Under the pieces are notes generated by a model. The model was given only the letters and a program-made list of their open reading frames with translations, did not search any database and had not been told where the DNA came from. From NCBI RefSeq assembly GCF_020858115.1, contig NZ_JACYMM010000001.1, positions 434,001 through 498,000 on the forward strand: a stretch of DNA of 64,000 nt, written 5' to 3'. The position numbers and the translations under genes are program-made. The DNA is from Janthinobacterium sp. FW305-129. GTDB lineage: Bacteria; Pseudomonadota; Gammaproteobacteria; Burkholderiales; Burkholderiaceae_D. The first letter of the stretch is position 1; every line of letters starts with the position of its first letter. This document shows positions 1 through 9,529 of this stretch, in pieces.

Positions 1-1
1 G

Positions 2-1198
2 TCGGGCGCCGTGTATGCGGCCAGCCGCGGCATGCTGGAAATGATCGAAATCCTCAAGGTCAAGCGGGAATTCCTCTACCTGCTGCTGACCTTGACGCAG
101 GAAAAGAATGTCAAGGTGTCGCGCTTTCCCCTGATTTACCTCGACGAAACCATCCTCGCGCACACGAACCTGGCCGAATTTCGCAAATTCCTGCAAGAAA
201 GCGAAAACGAGGCGCTGCTCGACCGCATGGTCATCGTGCAAGTGCCGTACACGCTCAATTACCGAGAAGAAGCCCGCATCTACCGCAAACTGATCCTGGC
301 GGCCGCGCCCGCCTTCCGCGGCGTGCACCTCGATCCGCATGTGCTGCATGCGGCGGCCGTGTTTGCCATCCTCAGCCGCCTGCCCGAAGGCGACGACAAG
401 GAAGCCGAACTGGTCAAGAAACTGCGCATCTACGCCAACGAAGACGTGGACGACTTGCAGCCTGCCGACATCCGCCGCATGCGCGAGCGCGACAAGGCGC
501 CCGACGAGGGCCTGTCGGGCGTGTCGCCCCGTTTCGTCATCAACGCCCTGTCGCACGCCATCATTTCCGCCCAGCGCAACAGCCTGTCCACCATGGACGT
601 GCTGCTGGCCCTGAAGGACGGCATCGAAAACGATGCGCGCATCGAGCCGCGGCGCAAGCGCAAGTGGGTCGATTACCTGGTACTCACGCGCAAGGATTTC
701 TATAACCGCTGGGTCAAGGCCGATGTGCACAAGGCGCTCTTCGTTTCATTCGAGCAAGAAGCGCAAGACTTGCTGAACAAATATCTCGATGAAGTCGAAG
801 CCATGCTCGACAACCGCCAGATCCGCGATCCCATCACCAGCGAAGAGCGCCGTCCTGACGAGCGCTTCCTACGCGCCGTGGAAGAAAAAATCCACATCAG
901 CGACTCGGGCAAGCAGTCTTTCCGCCAAGAAGTGGTGCGCAAGGCCATGAGTGCCTTCAAGCGGGGCGAAACCTTTGGCCTGGGCAGCCATGCGCAATTG
1001 CACGATGCCATCCAGCAATATCTGTTCGAGCAGCGGCGCGACGTGCTGCGCCTGGTCGGCTCGGCCAAGCGCCCCGATGACGACGTGCGGGCCAGGATCT
1101 CTGCCGTCGAGCAGCGCCTGGTCGACGAATACGGCTATGACGCCCACAGCGCGCGCGAAGCGCTCAACTACGTGACCACCTTGCTGGCGCAGGAATAG
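2..1198 (+). CDS. prkA: PrkA-family serine protein kinase, C-terminal part (truncated by window edge)
   Basis: The reading frame is open from base 2, so the start codon lies outside the window; about 399 codons remain of a protein usually near 640 residues. The visible part covers the end of the AAA-type region and the C-terminal PrkA domain, rich in charged helices (for example IHISDSGKQSFRQEVVRKAM). PrkA/YeaG is a cytoplasmic serine kinase linked to nutrient and stationary-phase stress. It is followed two bases after its stop by the DUF444 gene and then spoVR, the conserved yeaG-yeaH-ycgB arrangement, which makes the assignment firm. The ATP-binding P-loop is outside the window and cannot be checked. 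Confidence 0.93.
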   Translation, partial: SGAVYAASRGMLEMIEILKVKREFLYLLLTLTQEKNVKVSRFPLIYLDETILAHTNLAEFRKFLQESENEALLDRMVIVQVPYTLNYREEARIYRKLILAAAPAFRGVHLDPHVLHAAAVFAILSRLPEGDDKEAELVKKLRIYANEDVDDLQPADIRRMRERDKAPDEGLSGVSPRFVINALSHAIISAQRNSLSTMDVLLALKDGIENDARIEPRRKRKWVDYLVLTRKDFYNRWVKADVHKALFVSFEQEAQDLLNKYLDEVEAMLDNRQIRDPITSEERRPDERFLRAVEEKIHISDSGKQSFRQEVVRKAMSAFKRGETFGLGSHAQLHDAIQQYLFEQRRDVLRLVGSAKRPDDDVRARISAVEQRLVDEYGYDAHSAREALNYVTTLLAQE

Positions 1199-1200
1199 CC

Positions 1201-2445
1201 ATGTCCGCCACGACCACGCCAGGCAGCGGCAACCGGGATGGCGCTCCGGCACGCCCTGCCGGCGCGCCATCGCAGGCGGAGGCCGCGCCGGCCCTGGCCC
1301 GGCCCTGGTACGCGCTGTTCTCGCGCGGCGCGCGCGACTGGCTGCGCCACAACCAGAAAGTGCGCGAAGCCGTGCAGGCGCACTTGCCCGAGCTGATCGC
1401 CACGCCCGACCTGATCGGCGGGCCGCAGCAGCGCACGGTGCAAGTGCCCATGCGCCTGCTCGAACATGCGCGTTTCCGCCTGGCGCCCGCGCGCAACAGC
1501 GTGGGCGCTGGCCAGGGCGACGGCCAGCCCGGCGACATCCTGCGCCCGGCGCATCCCGCCGCCACGGACGGCAGCGGAACGCAAGGCGAAGGCGGCGATG
1601 GCGAGGGCGCCGTGCGCCTGCTGCTGGAATTCCCCATCGACGACATCCTCGACTGGCTGTGGGACACTTTTGAACTGCCGCACCTCAAGCCGCGCCACCT
1701 GGGCGCCATCGACGAGGTGCGGCTGGTGCGCAGCGGCCTGGACCGGCACGGTGCCCGTTCGCGCCTGGACCGGCGGCGCACCGTCAAGGAAGCCATCAAG
1801 CGGCGCGCCCTGCAAGCGCAGCCCGTGCCTTTCACCAATGAGGACTTGCGCTACCGCCAGGTGCTGCAGCAGCCCCGGCCCAGCGCGAATGCCGTCGTGT
1901 TTTTCGTGCTCGACGTGTCGGCCAGCATGGCGCAGGCCGAGCGCAAGCTGGCAAAATCGTTCTTTTTCTTTGCCCTGCAAGGCTTGCGCCGCAGATATGC
2001 ACGCGTGGAAACGCGCTTTATCGCCCACACGACACGGGCCTGGGAGTTTTCCGAAGCCGAGTTCTTCCGGGTCAATGGCATGGGCGGCACCATGGCATCC
2101 ACCGCGTTTCTTCTGAGCCGCGACTTGCTGAAAGAGCACTATGCGCCGGGCCGCTACAACGCCTACCTGTTCTATGCTTCCGATGGCGAAAATTTCAGCG
2201 AAGACCGGGCGGCGGCCAGCCTGGCCTTGGGCGAACTGGCCGCCATGCTCAACTATATGGGCTATGTGGAAACCGTGCCCGGCGTGCCGCGCAGCCTGGA
2301 AACGGAAATGCACGGCTTGTGCGCCGAGCAGGAACGCCGGGGCTTGCCCTTGCACAGCAGCATCCTCAGCAAGGCCGACGATGTGTGGGGAGCCATCCGC
2401 ACCTTTTTCCTGCACGAGGCGGCCGACACGGAGGACGCGGCATGA
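1201..2445 (+). CDS. yeaH: YeaH/YhbH family protein (DUF444)
   Basis: A 414-residue protein of the DUF444 family, encoded between prkA and spoVR. The C-terminal half looks like a von Willebrand A-type domain: FFVLDVSASMAQAERKLAK carries the DxSxS metal-site pattern (around residue 235), and LFYASDGENFSED a later strand. The N-terminal half is variable and Gly/Pro/Arg-rich. The start follows the prkA stop after two bases, and the stop overlaps the spoVR start as ATGA, so the three are translationally coupled. Its biochemical role is not established; the family functions with PrkA kinases in stress adaptation. Confidence 0.93.
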   Translation: MSATTTPGSGNRDGAPARPAGAPSQAEAAPALARPWYALFSRGARDWLRHNQKVREAVQAHLPELIATPDLIGGPQQRTVQVPMRLLEHARFRLAPARNSVGAGQGDGQPGDILRPAHPAATDGSGTQGEGGDGEGAVRLLLEFPIDDILDWLWDTFELPHLKPRHLGAIDEVRLVRSGLDRHGARSRLDRRRTVKEAIKRRALQAQPVPFTNEDLRYRQVLQQPRPSANAVVFFVLDVSASMAQAERKLAKSFFFFALQGLRRRYARVETRFIAHTTRAWEFSEAEFFRVNGMGGTMASTAFLLSRDLLKEHYAPGRYNAYLFYASDGENFSEDRAAASLALGELAAMLNYMGYVETVPGVPRSLETEMHGLCAEQERRGLPLHSSILSKADDVWGAIRTFFLHEAADTEDAA

Positions 2446-3962
2446 CGCAGCATGACGTTCACCGCCATGGCGACGCGGCAGGCACGGCCGGGCTGGCCGG
2501 CTACGCGGCGCGCATCGAAACGCTGGCGCGCGAGCTGGGCCTGGGATTTGCCCCCGTCGAGTTCGAGCTGGTGCCAGACAATTTCATGAACGAGATCGCC
2601 ATCTATGGCTTGCCCGTGCGCATGCGCCACTGGTCGTTCGGCGTGCGCTACATCCACCAGCTCGTCCATCAAAAGATGGGCAACTCGCATATGTTCGAAG
2701 TCATGTTCCCCGGCGACCCTTGCCATGCCTACATGGCCGAACACAATTCCCTGGCCGAAAACACCCTCGTCACGGCGCACGTGCTCGGCCACGCCGACTT
2801 TGCCAGCCGGAACAGCCTGTTCCTGCGCTTCGGCGCCATGGCGGGCCAGCGCATCCTGGAACAAAGCGCGGCGCGGGCGCGGCGTCTGGAAATGGCGCTG
2901 CAACGCCACGGCCAAGAGCAGGTGGAAGCCGTGCTCGACGCGGCACTGGCGCTGGAGCAGCATGTGGACATCCACGCCGAGCTGCACCGCCCGCCATACG
3001 CCGTACCATCCGCGCTTTCCGCGCCAGCCGGCGTGGCGGACAAGCAGGACGGCATCGGCGCGGACGGCCCCTTTGCCCGACGCTACCGGCGCCTGCCCGG
3101 CGAAGCGGCCGCGCTGGCGGCGCACGAGGCGGCGCGCGCGCGCGTGACACAGCGCCCCCTCGTGCCGCCGCAAGCCGAGTACGACTTGCTGTGGTTCATC
3201 GCACACCACGGGCCGGAACTGGCCGACTGGGAGCGCGACATTTTCCTGGCCGTGCGCGAAGAGTCGTTCTATTTTTATCCCGTGTACGCCTGCCAGATCA
3301 TGAACGAAGGCTGGGCCTCGTACTGGCACGCACGGCTGCTGCGCGAAGCCGACTTCCTGCCGCCGGCGCTGTACCTGTCCGCCCTCAAGTCGCATTCCGA
3401 CGTAGTGCGCCCTTACGCGGGCGAGCATCAGCAGGCGCTGGCCGTCAATCCCTATCATCTGGGCTTTTGCATGTGGGAACACATCATCGAGCGCGAAGGA
3501 TTGGCGCGGGCGCGCCAGATTTGCCGCGACGACGACGACTTCAGTTTCATACGCAATTATCTGGACGGGGAACTGGCCGACCGCCTGGGCCTGTTCGTGC
3601 ATGAGAGCCGCCGCGATGGCGAAACCCGGCTGGCCAGCCGCGACTTGCAGGCCATCCGCGAAGCCATCCTGGCGCCCAAATACAACTATGGCGCGCCATG
3701 CATCGCCGTCACCCTGCTCAACGACGACGGCAGCCTGGTGCTGCGCCACGATCACCAGCGCGATGGGCGCGGCCTCGACCTGGAGCGGGCCGAACAGGTG
3801 CTGGCGTACATCGCCCGCATCTGGCGCCGTCCCGTCACCCTGCATACGGCCGATTTCAGGGGCACGCCCCGGGTTCTGCACAGCAAGACCGACGGCGTGC
3901 CGGAGCCGCCCGAGCCGACAGCGTCATCAACAACGCCGACAGCGCCGCCCGTGCAACGCTAA
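2442..3962 (+). CDS. spoVR: SpoVR family protein
   Basis: A 506-residue SpoVR/YcgB-like cytoplasmic protein. Typical stretches are NEIAIYGLPVRMRHWSFG near the N-terminus, the metalloenzyme-like NEGWASYWHARLL in the middle and PYHLGFCMWEHI further on. The start at 2442 is chosen because it overlaps the DUF444 stop (ATGA) and matches the usual N-terminus; the longer frame from 2319 runs into yeaH. SpoVR was named from Bacillus cortex formation, but in proteobacteria it is a general stress-operon member of unknown activity. It converges with the epimerase gene on the other strand, 71 bases downstream. Confidence 0.94.
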   Translation: MTQHDVHRHGDAAGTAGLAGYAARIETLARELGLGFAPVEFELVPDNFMNEIAIYGLPVRMRHWSFGVRYIHQLVHQKMGNSHMFEVMFPGDPCHAYMAEHNSLAENTLVTAHVLGHADFASRNSLFLRFGAMAGQRILEQSAARARRLEMALQRHGQEQVEAVLDAALALEQHVDIHAELHRPPYAVPSALSAPAGVADKQDGIGADGPFARRYRRLPGEAAALAAHEAARARVTQRPLVPPQAEYDLLWFIAHHGPELADWERDIFLAVREESFYFYPVYACQIMNEGWASYWHARLLREADFLPPALYLSALKSHSDVVRPYAGEHQQALAVNPYHLGFCMWEHIIEREGLARARQICRDDDDFSFIRNYLDGELADRLGLFVHESRRDGETRLASRDLQAIREAILAPKYNYGAPCIAVTLLNDDGSLVLRHDHQRDGRGLDLERAEQVLAYIARIWRRPVTLHTADFRGTPRVLHSKTDGVPEPPEPTASSTTPTAPPVQR

Positions 3963-3993
3963 AAGGCCGCCGATCGGACGAATATCGGAGTGT

Positions 3994-4031
3994 ACCTGGC
4001 CAGCTTGTGCTTCCGGCCTGGCGGGCCAGGT
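3994..4031. terminator. Candidate bidirectional hairpin between convergent genes
   Basis: ACCTGGCC at 3994-4001 pairs with GGCCAGGT at 4024-4031 around a 22-base loop, in the short gap between the convergent spoVR and epimerase stops. There is no clear U-tract on either side, so this is only a possible terminator inferred from position and symmetry. Confidence 0.35.
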
Positions 4032-4033
4032 TC

Positions 4034-5218
4034 TCATGCACGGCCAGCCTGCGCCACATACCAGGCAATGGTCTGCCGCAAGCCTTGCGCCAGGTCGTGC
4101 GTGGGCACATAGCCCAGCAAGCGGGACGCCTTGGCGATGTCCGCCTGCGAATGGCGCACGTCGCCGGCGCGAAACTCGCCATACAGGGGGGCCTGCGCCA
4201 CGTGCTGCGGTCGGGCGGCCAGCAGCATCTGCTGCATCGTGGCGTGCAATTGGGTCAGGCTGGTGCGGGCGTTGACGGCCACGTTGTAGACCTGGTTGAC
4301 GGCTGCCGGGTCGGCACGCGTGGCGGCGAGGATATTCGCTTGCACGGCGTTGTGCACGAAGCAGAAGTCGCGGCTGGTGGCGCCGTCGCCATGGATGTGC
4401 ACGGCCTGGCCGTCCAGCATGGCGGCGATCCAGCGGGGAATGACGGCCGCGTAGGCGCCCAGCGGGTCCTGGCGCGGACCGAAGACATTGAAATAGCGCA
4501 AGCCCACCGTCTGCGTGGCGTAGCAGCGCGCGTACACCTGCGCATACAGTTCATTGACATATTTGCTCAAGGCATATGGCGACAGGGGCGCGCCGATGTG
4601 CTGTTCCACTTTCGGCAAGGCCGGATGGTCGCCATACGTGGCGCTGGACGCGGCATACACGAAGCGCCGCACGCCCGCGTCGCGCGCGGCGGCCAGCATG
4701 TTCAGGAAGCCGCTGACATTGACGGCGTGGCACAGCAGCGGGTCTTCCAGCGAGCGCGAGACGGAACCGAGCGCCGCCTGGTGCAGCACATAATCGACGG
4801 CGCCGGACCCGCCCGGAGCGGCAGCCGCGCCCGCGCCGAGGCTGCCGCTGCCGGCGGCAGCGCCATCGGCACTGGTATAGGCAACATTGGCAACATTGAC
4901 AACGCCAGCCGCAGTCCCGCCGCAGGCATGCGCGCAGGCCCGCGGGTCGCGGATGTCGCCTTCGATGAAGGTGAAGCGCCGCCACGCCGATTCCCCCACG
5001 CTGGCGCGCACCTGCTCCAGGTTGTGGCGGTGGCCCGTCATGAAATTATCGAGGCCGCGCACTTCCTGGCCCAGGTTCAGCAAGGTTTCCAGCAGGTGCG
5101 AGCCGATGAAGCCGGCCACGCCCGTCACCAGCCAGCGGCGCGGCGCTTGCGCCAGCTGCGCGCAGGCCTGGGCGCAGGCGCTCGCGCCGGCAGCCGCATG
5201 CGAGGTATCGGCCGCCAT
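4034..5218 (-). CDS. tviC: NAD-dependent UDP-N-acetylglucosamine/GlcNAcA C4-epimerase (TviC/WbpP type) with a low-complexity insertion
   Basis: A 394-residue extended SDR epimerase. It has the NAD-binding GVAGFIGS (residues 33-40), [18 protein letters not shown] and the catalytic SPYALSKY (Ser/Tyr/Lys), followed by [12 protein letters not shown] and the C-terminal [13 protein letters not shown] typical of TviC/WbpP. With the dehydrogenase encoded upstream (TGATG overlap) it would give UDP-GalNAcA from UDP-GlcNAc. It is about 45 residues longer than typical TviC. An Ala/Gly/Ser-rich insert fills roughly residues 99-140, between the GDIRD and [12 protein letters not shown] motifs, and there is a 28-residue Ala/Cys-rich N-terminal tail. 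The start at 5218 is set by coupling to the upstream stop. The family assignment is strong; substrate preference is inferred. Confidence 0.9.
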   Translation of the reverse strand: MAADTSHAAAGASACAQACAQLAQAPRRWLVTGVAGFIGSHLLETLLNLGQEVRGLDNFMTGHRHNLEQVRASVGESAWRRFTFIEGDIRDPRACAHACGGTAAGVVNVANVAYTSADGAAAGSGSLGAGAAAAPGGSGAVDYVLHQAALGSVSRSLEDPLLCHAVNVSGFLNMLAAARDAGVRRFVYAASSATYGDHPALPKVEQHIGAPLSPYALSKYVNELYAQVYARCYATQTVGLRYFNVFGPRQDPLGAYAAVIPRWIAAMLDGQAVHIHGDGATSRDFCFVHNAVQANILAATRADPAAVNQVYNVAVNARTSLTQLHATMQQMLLAARPQHVAQAPLYGEFRAGDVRHSQADIAKASRLLGYVPTHDLAQGLRQTIAWYVAQAGRA

Positions 5219-6522
5219 CACAGCCGCCACACGCGCAAGCCGCCATCCTCGAGCGGACGGGGGTCGAAATGCGACTTGATATCGATGAAGCAGCCATTTT
5301 CCAGCACCTTGGCCTGGAAGTCGGCCAGCGGGCGGGCCAGCAAGGCCTGGTGCGAGACGGCGCTGATGATGGCCTCGGCCTGCGGCAGCTGTTCCCAGCT
5401 TTCCAAGGTTAAACCGTACTCTTCCAGCGCTTCGCGGCCATCGGCGACGGGGTCGTGCACGTGCACCTGCACGCCGTACGATTGCAGTTCGTGGATCATG
5501 TCGACCACTTTCGAGTTGCGCAAGTCCGGGCAATTTTCCTTGAAGGTCAGGCCCAGCACGTTCACGTGCGCGCCTTTCAGCTTGAAGCCGGCGCGCACCA
5601 TTTCCTTGATGGTCTTTTCTGCCACGAACTTGGCCATGCCGTCATTGATGCGGCGCCCGGCCAGGATCACGTGCGGGTGGTAGCCCAGCATTTCCGCCTT
5701 GTGCGTCAAATAATACGGGTCGACGCCGATGCAGTGGCCGCCCACGAGACCGGGGCGGAACGGCAAGAAATTCCATTTCGTGCCCGCCGCCTGCAGCACT
5801 TCCAGGGTGTCGATGCCGATGCGGTCGAAGATGATGGCCAGCTCGTTCATCAGCGCGATGTTCAGGTCGCGCTGCGTGTTTTCGATGACCTTGGCCGCCT
5901 CCGCCACCTTGATGCTCGACGCCCGGTGCACGCCGGCCTCGACCACGCCTTCGTACAGGGCCGCCACCTTTTCCAGGGTGGCCGCGTCGTCGCCCGAGAC
6001 CACCTTGCGGATGCTGTGCAGGGTGTGGTCCCTGTCGCCTGGGTTGATGCGCTCGGGCGAAAAGCCCACGTGAAAATCCTCCTTCCAGCGCAGGCCCGAA
6101 TGCTGTTCCAGGATAGGGATGCAGATTTCTTCGGTGGCGCCCGGGTACACGGTCGACTCGTAGATGACGATGGCGCCGCGCCGCATGTGGCGGCCGACGG
6201 CCGCGCTGGCGCCGGCCAGGGCGGAGAAATCGGGATTGTGCGCGCTGTCGACGGGCGTGGGCACGGCCACGACGATGAAATCGGCCAGTTGCAGTTCGGC
6301 CGGATCGCAGCCGACGCTCAGCCATTGCGACGCGCGCAGCTGTTCCGTGCTTACCTCGCCCGTGGGATCGACATGGCGCCGGTAGCTGTCTACCTTGCGT
6401 GCCGACAAGTCAAAGCCTATCGTGCGCTGGCGCATGCCGAACGCCACGGCCAGCTGCAAGCCCACATAGCCGAGTCCCACCACCGCCACCACGTCCGCCT
6501 TGCCATCCACCTTGCTGTCCAT
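5218..6522 (-). CDS. tviB: UDP-N-acetyl-D-glucosamine/galactosamine 6-dehydrogenase (TviB/WbpO type)
   Basis: A 434-residue nucleotide-sugar dehydrogenase that oxidises C6 of a UDP-HexNAc to the uronate in two NAD+ steps. It has the N-terminal Rossmann motif [12 protein letters not shown], the central [18 protein letters not shown], the catalytic cysteine in [17 protein letters not shown], and the C-terminal NAD/UDP-binding part starting [18 protein letters not shown]. Length and motifs match TviB/WbpO better than UDP-glucose dehydrogenases. The start at 6522 is chosen over the longer frame because it precedes the conserved N-terminus. It forms a two-gene minus-strand operon with the C4-epimerase, next to the prsT end of the XrtA locus. 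Confidence 0.93.
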   Translation of the reverse strand: MDSKVDGKADVVAVVGLGYVGLQLAVAFGMRQRTIGFDLSARKVDSYRRHVDPTGEVSTEQLRASQWLSVGCDPAELQLADFIVVAVPTPVDSAHNPDFSALAGASAAVGRHMRRGAIVIYESTVYPGATEEICIPILEQHSGLRWKEDFHVGFSPERINPGDRDHTLHSIRKVVSGDDAATLEKVAALYEGVVEAGVHRASSIKVAEAAKVIENTQRDLNIALMNELAIIFDRIGIDTLEVLQAAGTKWNFLPFRPGLVGGHCIGVDPYYLTHKAEMLGYHPHVILAGRRINDGMAKFVAEKTIKEMVRAGFKLKGAHVNVLGLTFKENCPDLRNSKVVDMIHELQSYGVQVHVHDPVADGREALEEYGLTLESWEQLPQAEAIISAVSHQALLARPLADFQAKVLENGCFIDIKSHFDPRPLEDGGLRVWRL

Positions 6523-6741
6523 ATGCCTGTGCTCCCAATGGTTGCGGCCTGAGCAACGCCGTCCAGGAAATTCTACGGTTGCCGGACCGGCCATTCTTGA
6601 GCAGGAACAAGGAACGCGGGGCTACGGCGGCCGGGCGCGGGGCGAATCGGCGGCTTGTTGAGCGCAATCAAGGAGAGCGGCAGCCATCTTTTTAAGCTAG
6701 GCCATGCCCATCCCTCATGCACGCCGCTACCGGAGACTTCC

Positions 6742-9525
6742 ATGGCCCGTTCCCTGTCCCGCCCTTTTCCTGGCTTGCCGGCCGCCGCGCTGTGCTGCAC
6801 CCTGCTGCTGCCCTTGCTGACGGCTTGCAACGGCACGCAAAGCAGCGCCTCCCTGCTGGCCGACGCGCAGCAGTACCGCCAGAAGGGCGAGGCGCGGGCC
6901 GCCATCATCCAGTTGAAGAACCTGCTGCAAAAGGAACCGGACAATGCGGCGGCGCGCTTGCTGCTGGGCAGCATCTATATCGACACGGGCGAATCGCTGT
7001 CGGCCGAAAAAGAATTGCGCAGGGCAAAGTCGCTGGGCCTGTCGGCGCAGCAAGTGATGCCGCTGCTGGCCAAGGCCTGGCTGATGCTGGGCCAGTTCGA
7101 CAAGGTACTGGCCGAGATCCCCGACGATGCGGCCCAGCCCGCAAACGTGCTGGGCCTGCGCGGCGACGCCTTGCTGGCCCTGGGGCGCCAGGACGAGGCG
7201 CGCGCCCTGTTTACGCGCCTGCTGGAAGCCCATCCGGGCCAGGTCGAGGCCCTGCTGGGCCTGGCCCGCCTGGCGGCGCTGGAGCAGCAGGTGGCGGCGG
7301 CCGAGCTGCTGCTGGCGCAAGCCCTGAAAAGCGCGCCCGCCAGCCTCGACGCCTTGCGCCTGCAGGGCGACCTGCTGCGCCTGCAAGGCAAGAGTGCCGG
7401 GGCGCGGCTCGCCTACATGCAGATCCTCAAGATCAAGCCGGACAATACCCAGGCGCATATCGACCTGGCCAACCTCGATATCGCGGAAAACCGCTACGCG
7501 GAAGCGGCGGCCCAACTGGCCTCGGCCCGCAAGACGGCGCCCAACAGCCTGGGCCTGTTGCAAGCCCAGGCGCTGCTCGATTTTCGCCAGGGCAAGAACA
7601 AGGCGGCCTTGCAAGCCTTGCAACTGGTGCTCAAGGTGGCGCCCGACCACATGCCGACCATCCTGCTGGCCGGCGCCGTGCAGCTGGCGCTCGGCTCGCC
7701 GCAACTGGCGGAAAGCTATCTGCAGCGCTTCCTGGCCGTGTATCCCAGGCATTTGTATGCGATCAAGATGATGGCCTCGATCGAATTGATGCGCAACAAG
7801 AGCGATGCGGCCCTGGCCTTGCTGCTGCCCATGCTGGCCGCCTACCCCGAAGACGTGGAATTGCTGTCGATGGCCGGCGAAGCCCACTTGCGCGCGCGCG
7901 AATACGACAAGGCGACGGCGTATTTCGAAAAGGCCAGCACCCTGGCGCCGGACACGGCCAAGCTGCATACGGCGCTGGGCATCAGCCGCCTGGGCCAGGG
8001 CGAGAACAGCCGCGCCATCAATGAACTGGAACGCGCCAGCATGCTCGACAAGAGCACGCCGCAGGCGGGCACCATGCTGGTGATGACCTTGCTGCGCAAC
8101 AAGCAGAACGACAAGGCCCTGGCCAGCGTCCAGATGATGGAGCAACAGCAGAAAGGCACGAATCCCCTGCTGTTGAACCTGAAAGGCGGCGTCTACCTGG
8201 CCTTGCGCGACGTGCGGGCCGCGCGCGCCAGCTTCGAGCAGGCGCTGACGATGAACCCCGTGTACGTTCCCGCCCTGGAGAATCTGGCGCAGATCGACCT
8301 GGCCGAGAAAAAACCGGAGCAGGCGCGCCAGCGTTTCGAGCGGGCACTGGCAAAGGCGCCGAAAAATGCGGACCTGTGCGCCGCCCTGGCCAAGCTGGCC
8401 GCCTCGCAGGGCCAGACGGACGAGGCGCGGCGCTGGCTCGAACGGGCCCAGCGCGACAATCCCGACGCCGTCGCGCCAGCCCTGCTATTAAGTAACTTCT
8501 ACCTGAAAACGGGCGCGCCCGACAAGGCGCTGCAACTGGCGCGCACCCTGCAGACGGGCCATCCGGGCGACGCCGATGCCCTGGCCCTGCGCGCCCAGGT
8601 GGAATACGGCGCCGGCCAGGCGCAGGCGGCGCTCGACAGCTACAACAAGCTGGCCAGCATCCAGAGCGGCTCGGCGCCCTTGCAGATGCGCATCGCCAGC
8701 CTGCACATGACGCTGGGCGACCATCATCAGGCGTTGCTGGCCGTCAAGCGGGCGCAGGCGCTGGACCCGAACCTGCTGGAAGCGCGCGTGATCGAAGTGG
8801 TCATGCTGCTGAGCCTGAATCGCCAGCGCGAGGCCCTGGCCGTGGCGCGCCAGGTGCAGGAACAGCACCCGAAGCTGGCGGCCGGCTACAAGCTCGAGGG
8901 CGACGTGCTGATGGAACAGAAACTGCCGCAGCAAGCCGTCAAGCTGTACGAGCGTGCTTTCGAGATCAGCAAGATCGGTCCCATGCAGCTGCAGCTGTAC
9001 CGCGCCCTGCTGGCGTCGGGACAGGCGCGCGAAGCCGAGGCGCGCATGGCGGCGTGGCTGAAGGAACACCCGGAAGACCTGGGCACGCGCACCTACCTGG
9101 CCGGCGCGATGCTGGCCGCCAGACAATACCGCGGCGCCATCGATCACCTGCAGTACATCGCGGGCAAGGACGGCAACAATGTGATGGCACTGAACGACCT
9201 GGCCTGGGCCTATCAGCAGGAAAAAGATCCGCGCGCGCAAGCGACGGCCGAGCAGGCGTTCAAGCTGGCGCCCGATAATCCCGCCGTGCTCGACACCCTG
9301 GGCTGGATCGTCCTGCAGCAAGGCGACGTCAAGCGTGCCACGGTGCTGCTGCGCAAGGCGGCGGGGCTGGCGCCGAAATCGCCCGAAGTGCAGTACCACC
9401 TGGGCGCGGCCCTGGCGCAAGCGGGCGACAAGGGCGGCGCGCGCAAGCAACTGGAACAACTGCTGGCCGCCAACAAGGACTTTCCGCAGCGGGCCGCGGC
9501 GCAGGCCTTGCTGACCCGGCTCTAA
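6742..9525 (+). CDS. prsT: XrtA/PEP-CTERM system TPR-repeat lipoprotein PrsT
   Basis: A 927-residue TPR lipoprotein matching the PrsT family (TIGR02917) in length and layout. The N-terminal signal ends in the lipobox LLTAC (Cys29), giving a lipid-anchored periplasmic protein. The rest is built of about 20 TPR-like helical pairs (for example AQQYRQKGEARAAIIQLKNL and VLDTLGWIVLQQGDVKRA). A GGAG ribosome site precedes the ATG at 6742; the longer frame from 6655 is not supported. PrsT proteins accompany exosortase A loci and are thought to scaffold polysaccharide assembly or export; their exact role is unknown. The polymerase-like gene starts 4 bases downstream, so the two are probably cotranscribed. 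Confidence 0.95.
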   Translation: MARSLSRPFPGLPAAALCCTLLLPLLTACNGTQSSASLLADAQQYRQKGEARAAIIQLKNLLQKEPDNAAARLLLGSIYIDTGESLSAEKELRRAKSLGLSAQQVMPLLAKAWLMLGQFDKVLAEIPDDAAQPANVLGLRGDALLALGRQDEARALFTRLLEAHPGQVEALLGLARLAALEQQVAAAELLLAQALKSAPASLDALRLQGDLLRLQGKSAGARLAYMQILKIKPDNTQAHIDLANLDIAENRYAEAAAQLASARKTAPNSLGLLQAQALLDFRQGKNKAALQALQLVLKVAPDHMPTILLAGAVQLALGSPQLAESYLQRFLAVYPRHLYAIKMMASIELMRNKSDAALALLLPMLAAYPEDVELLSMAGEAHLRAREYDKATAYFEKASTLAPDTAKLHTALGISRLGQGENSRAINELERASMLDKSTPQAGTMLVMTLLRNKQNDKALASVQMMEQQQKGTNPLLLNLKGGVYLALRDVRAARASFEQALTMNPVYVPALENLAQIDLAEKKPEQARQRFERALAKAPKNADLCAALAKLAASQGQTDEARRWLERAQRDNPDAVAPALLLSNFYLKTGAPDKALQLARTLQTGHPGDADALALRAQVEYGAGQAQAALDSYNKLASIQSGSAPLQMRIASLHMTLGDHHQALLAVKRAQALDPNLLEARVIEVVMLLSLNRQREALAVARQVQEQHPKLAAGYKLEGDVLMEQKLPQQAVKLYERAFEISKIGPMQLQLYRALLASGQAREAEARMAAWLKEHPEDLGTRTYLAGAMLAARQYRGAIDHLQYIAGKDGNNVMALNDLAWAYQQEKDPRAQATAEQAFKLAPDNPAVLDTLGWIVLQQGDVKRATVLLRKAAGLAPKSPEVQYHLGAALAQAGDKGGARKQLEQLLAANKDFPQRAAAQALLTRL

Positions 9526-9529
9526 GGCC

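Noticed and set aside
2262-3881. Long minus-strand frame opposite spoVR
   Set aside because: Shadow of the GC-rich spoVR gene; no family motif and no ribosome site, while the plus strand is a clear SpoVR protein.
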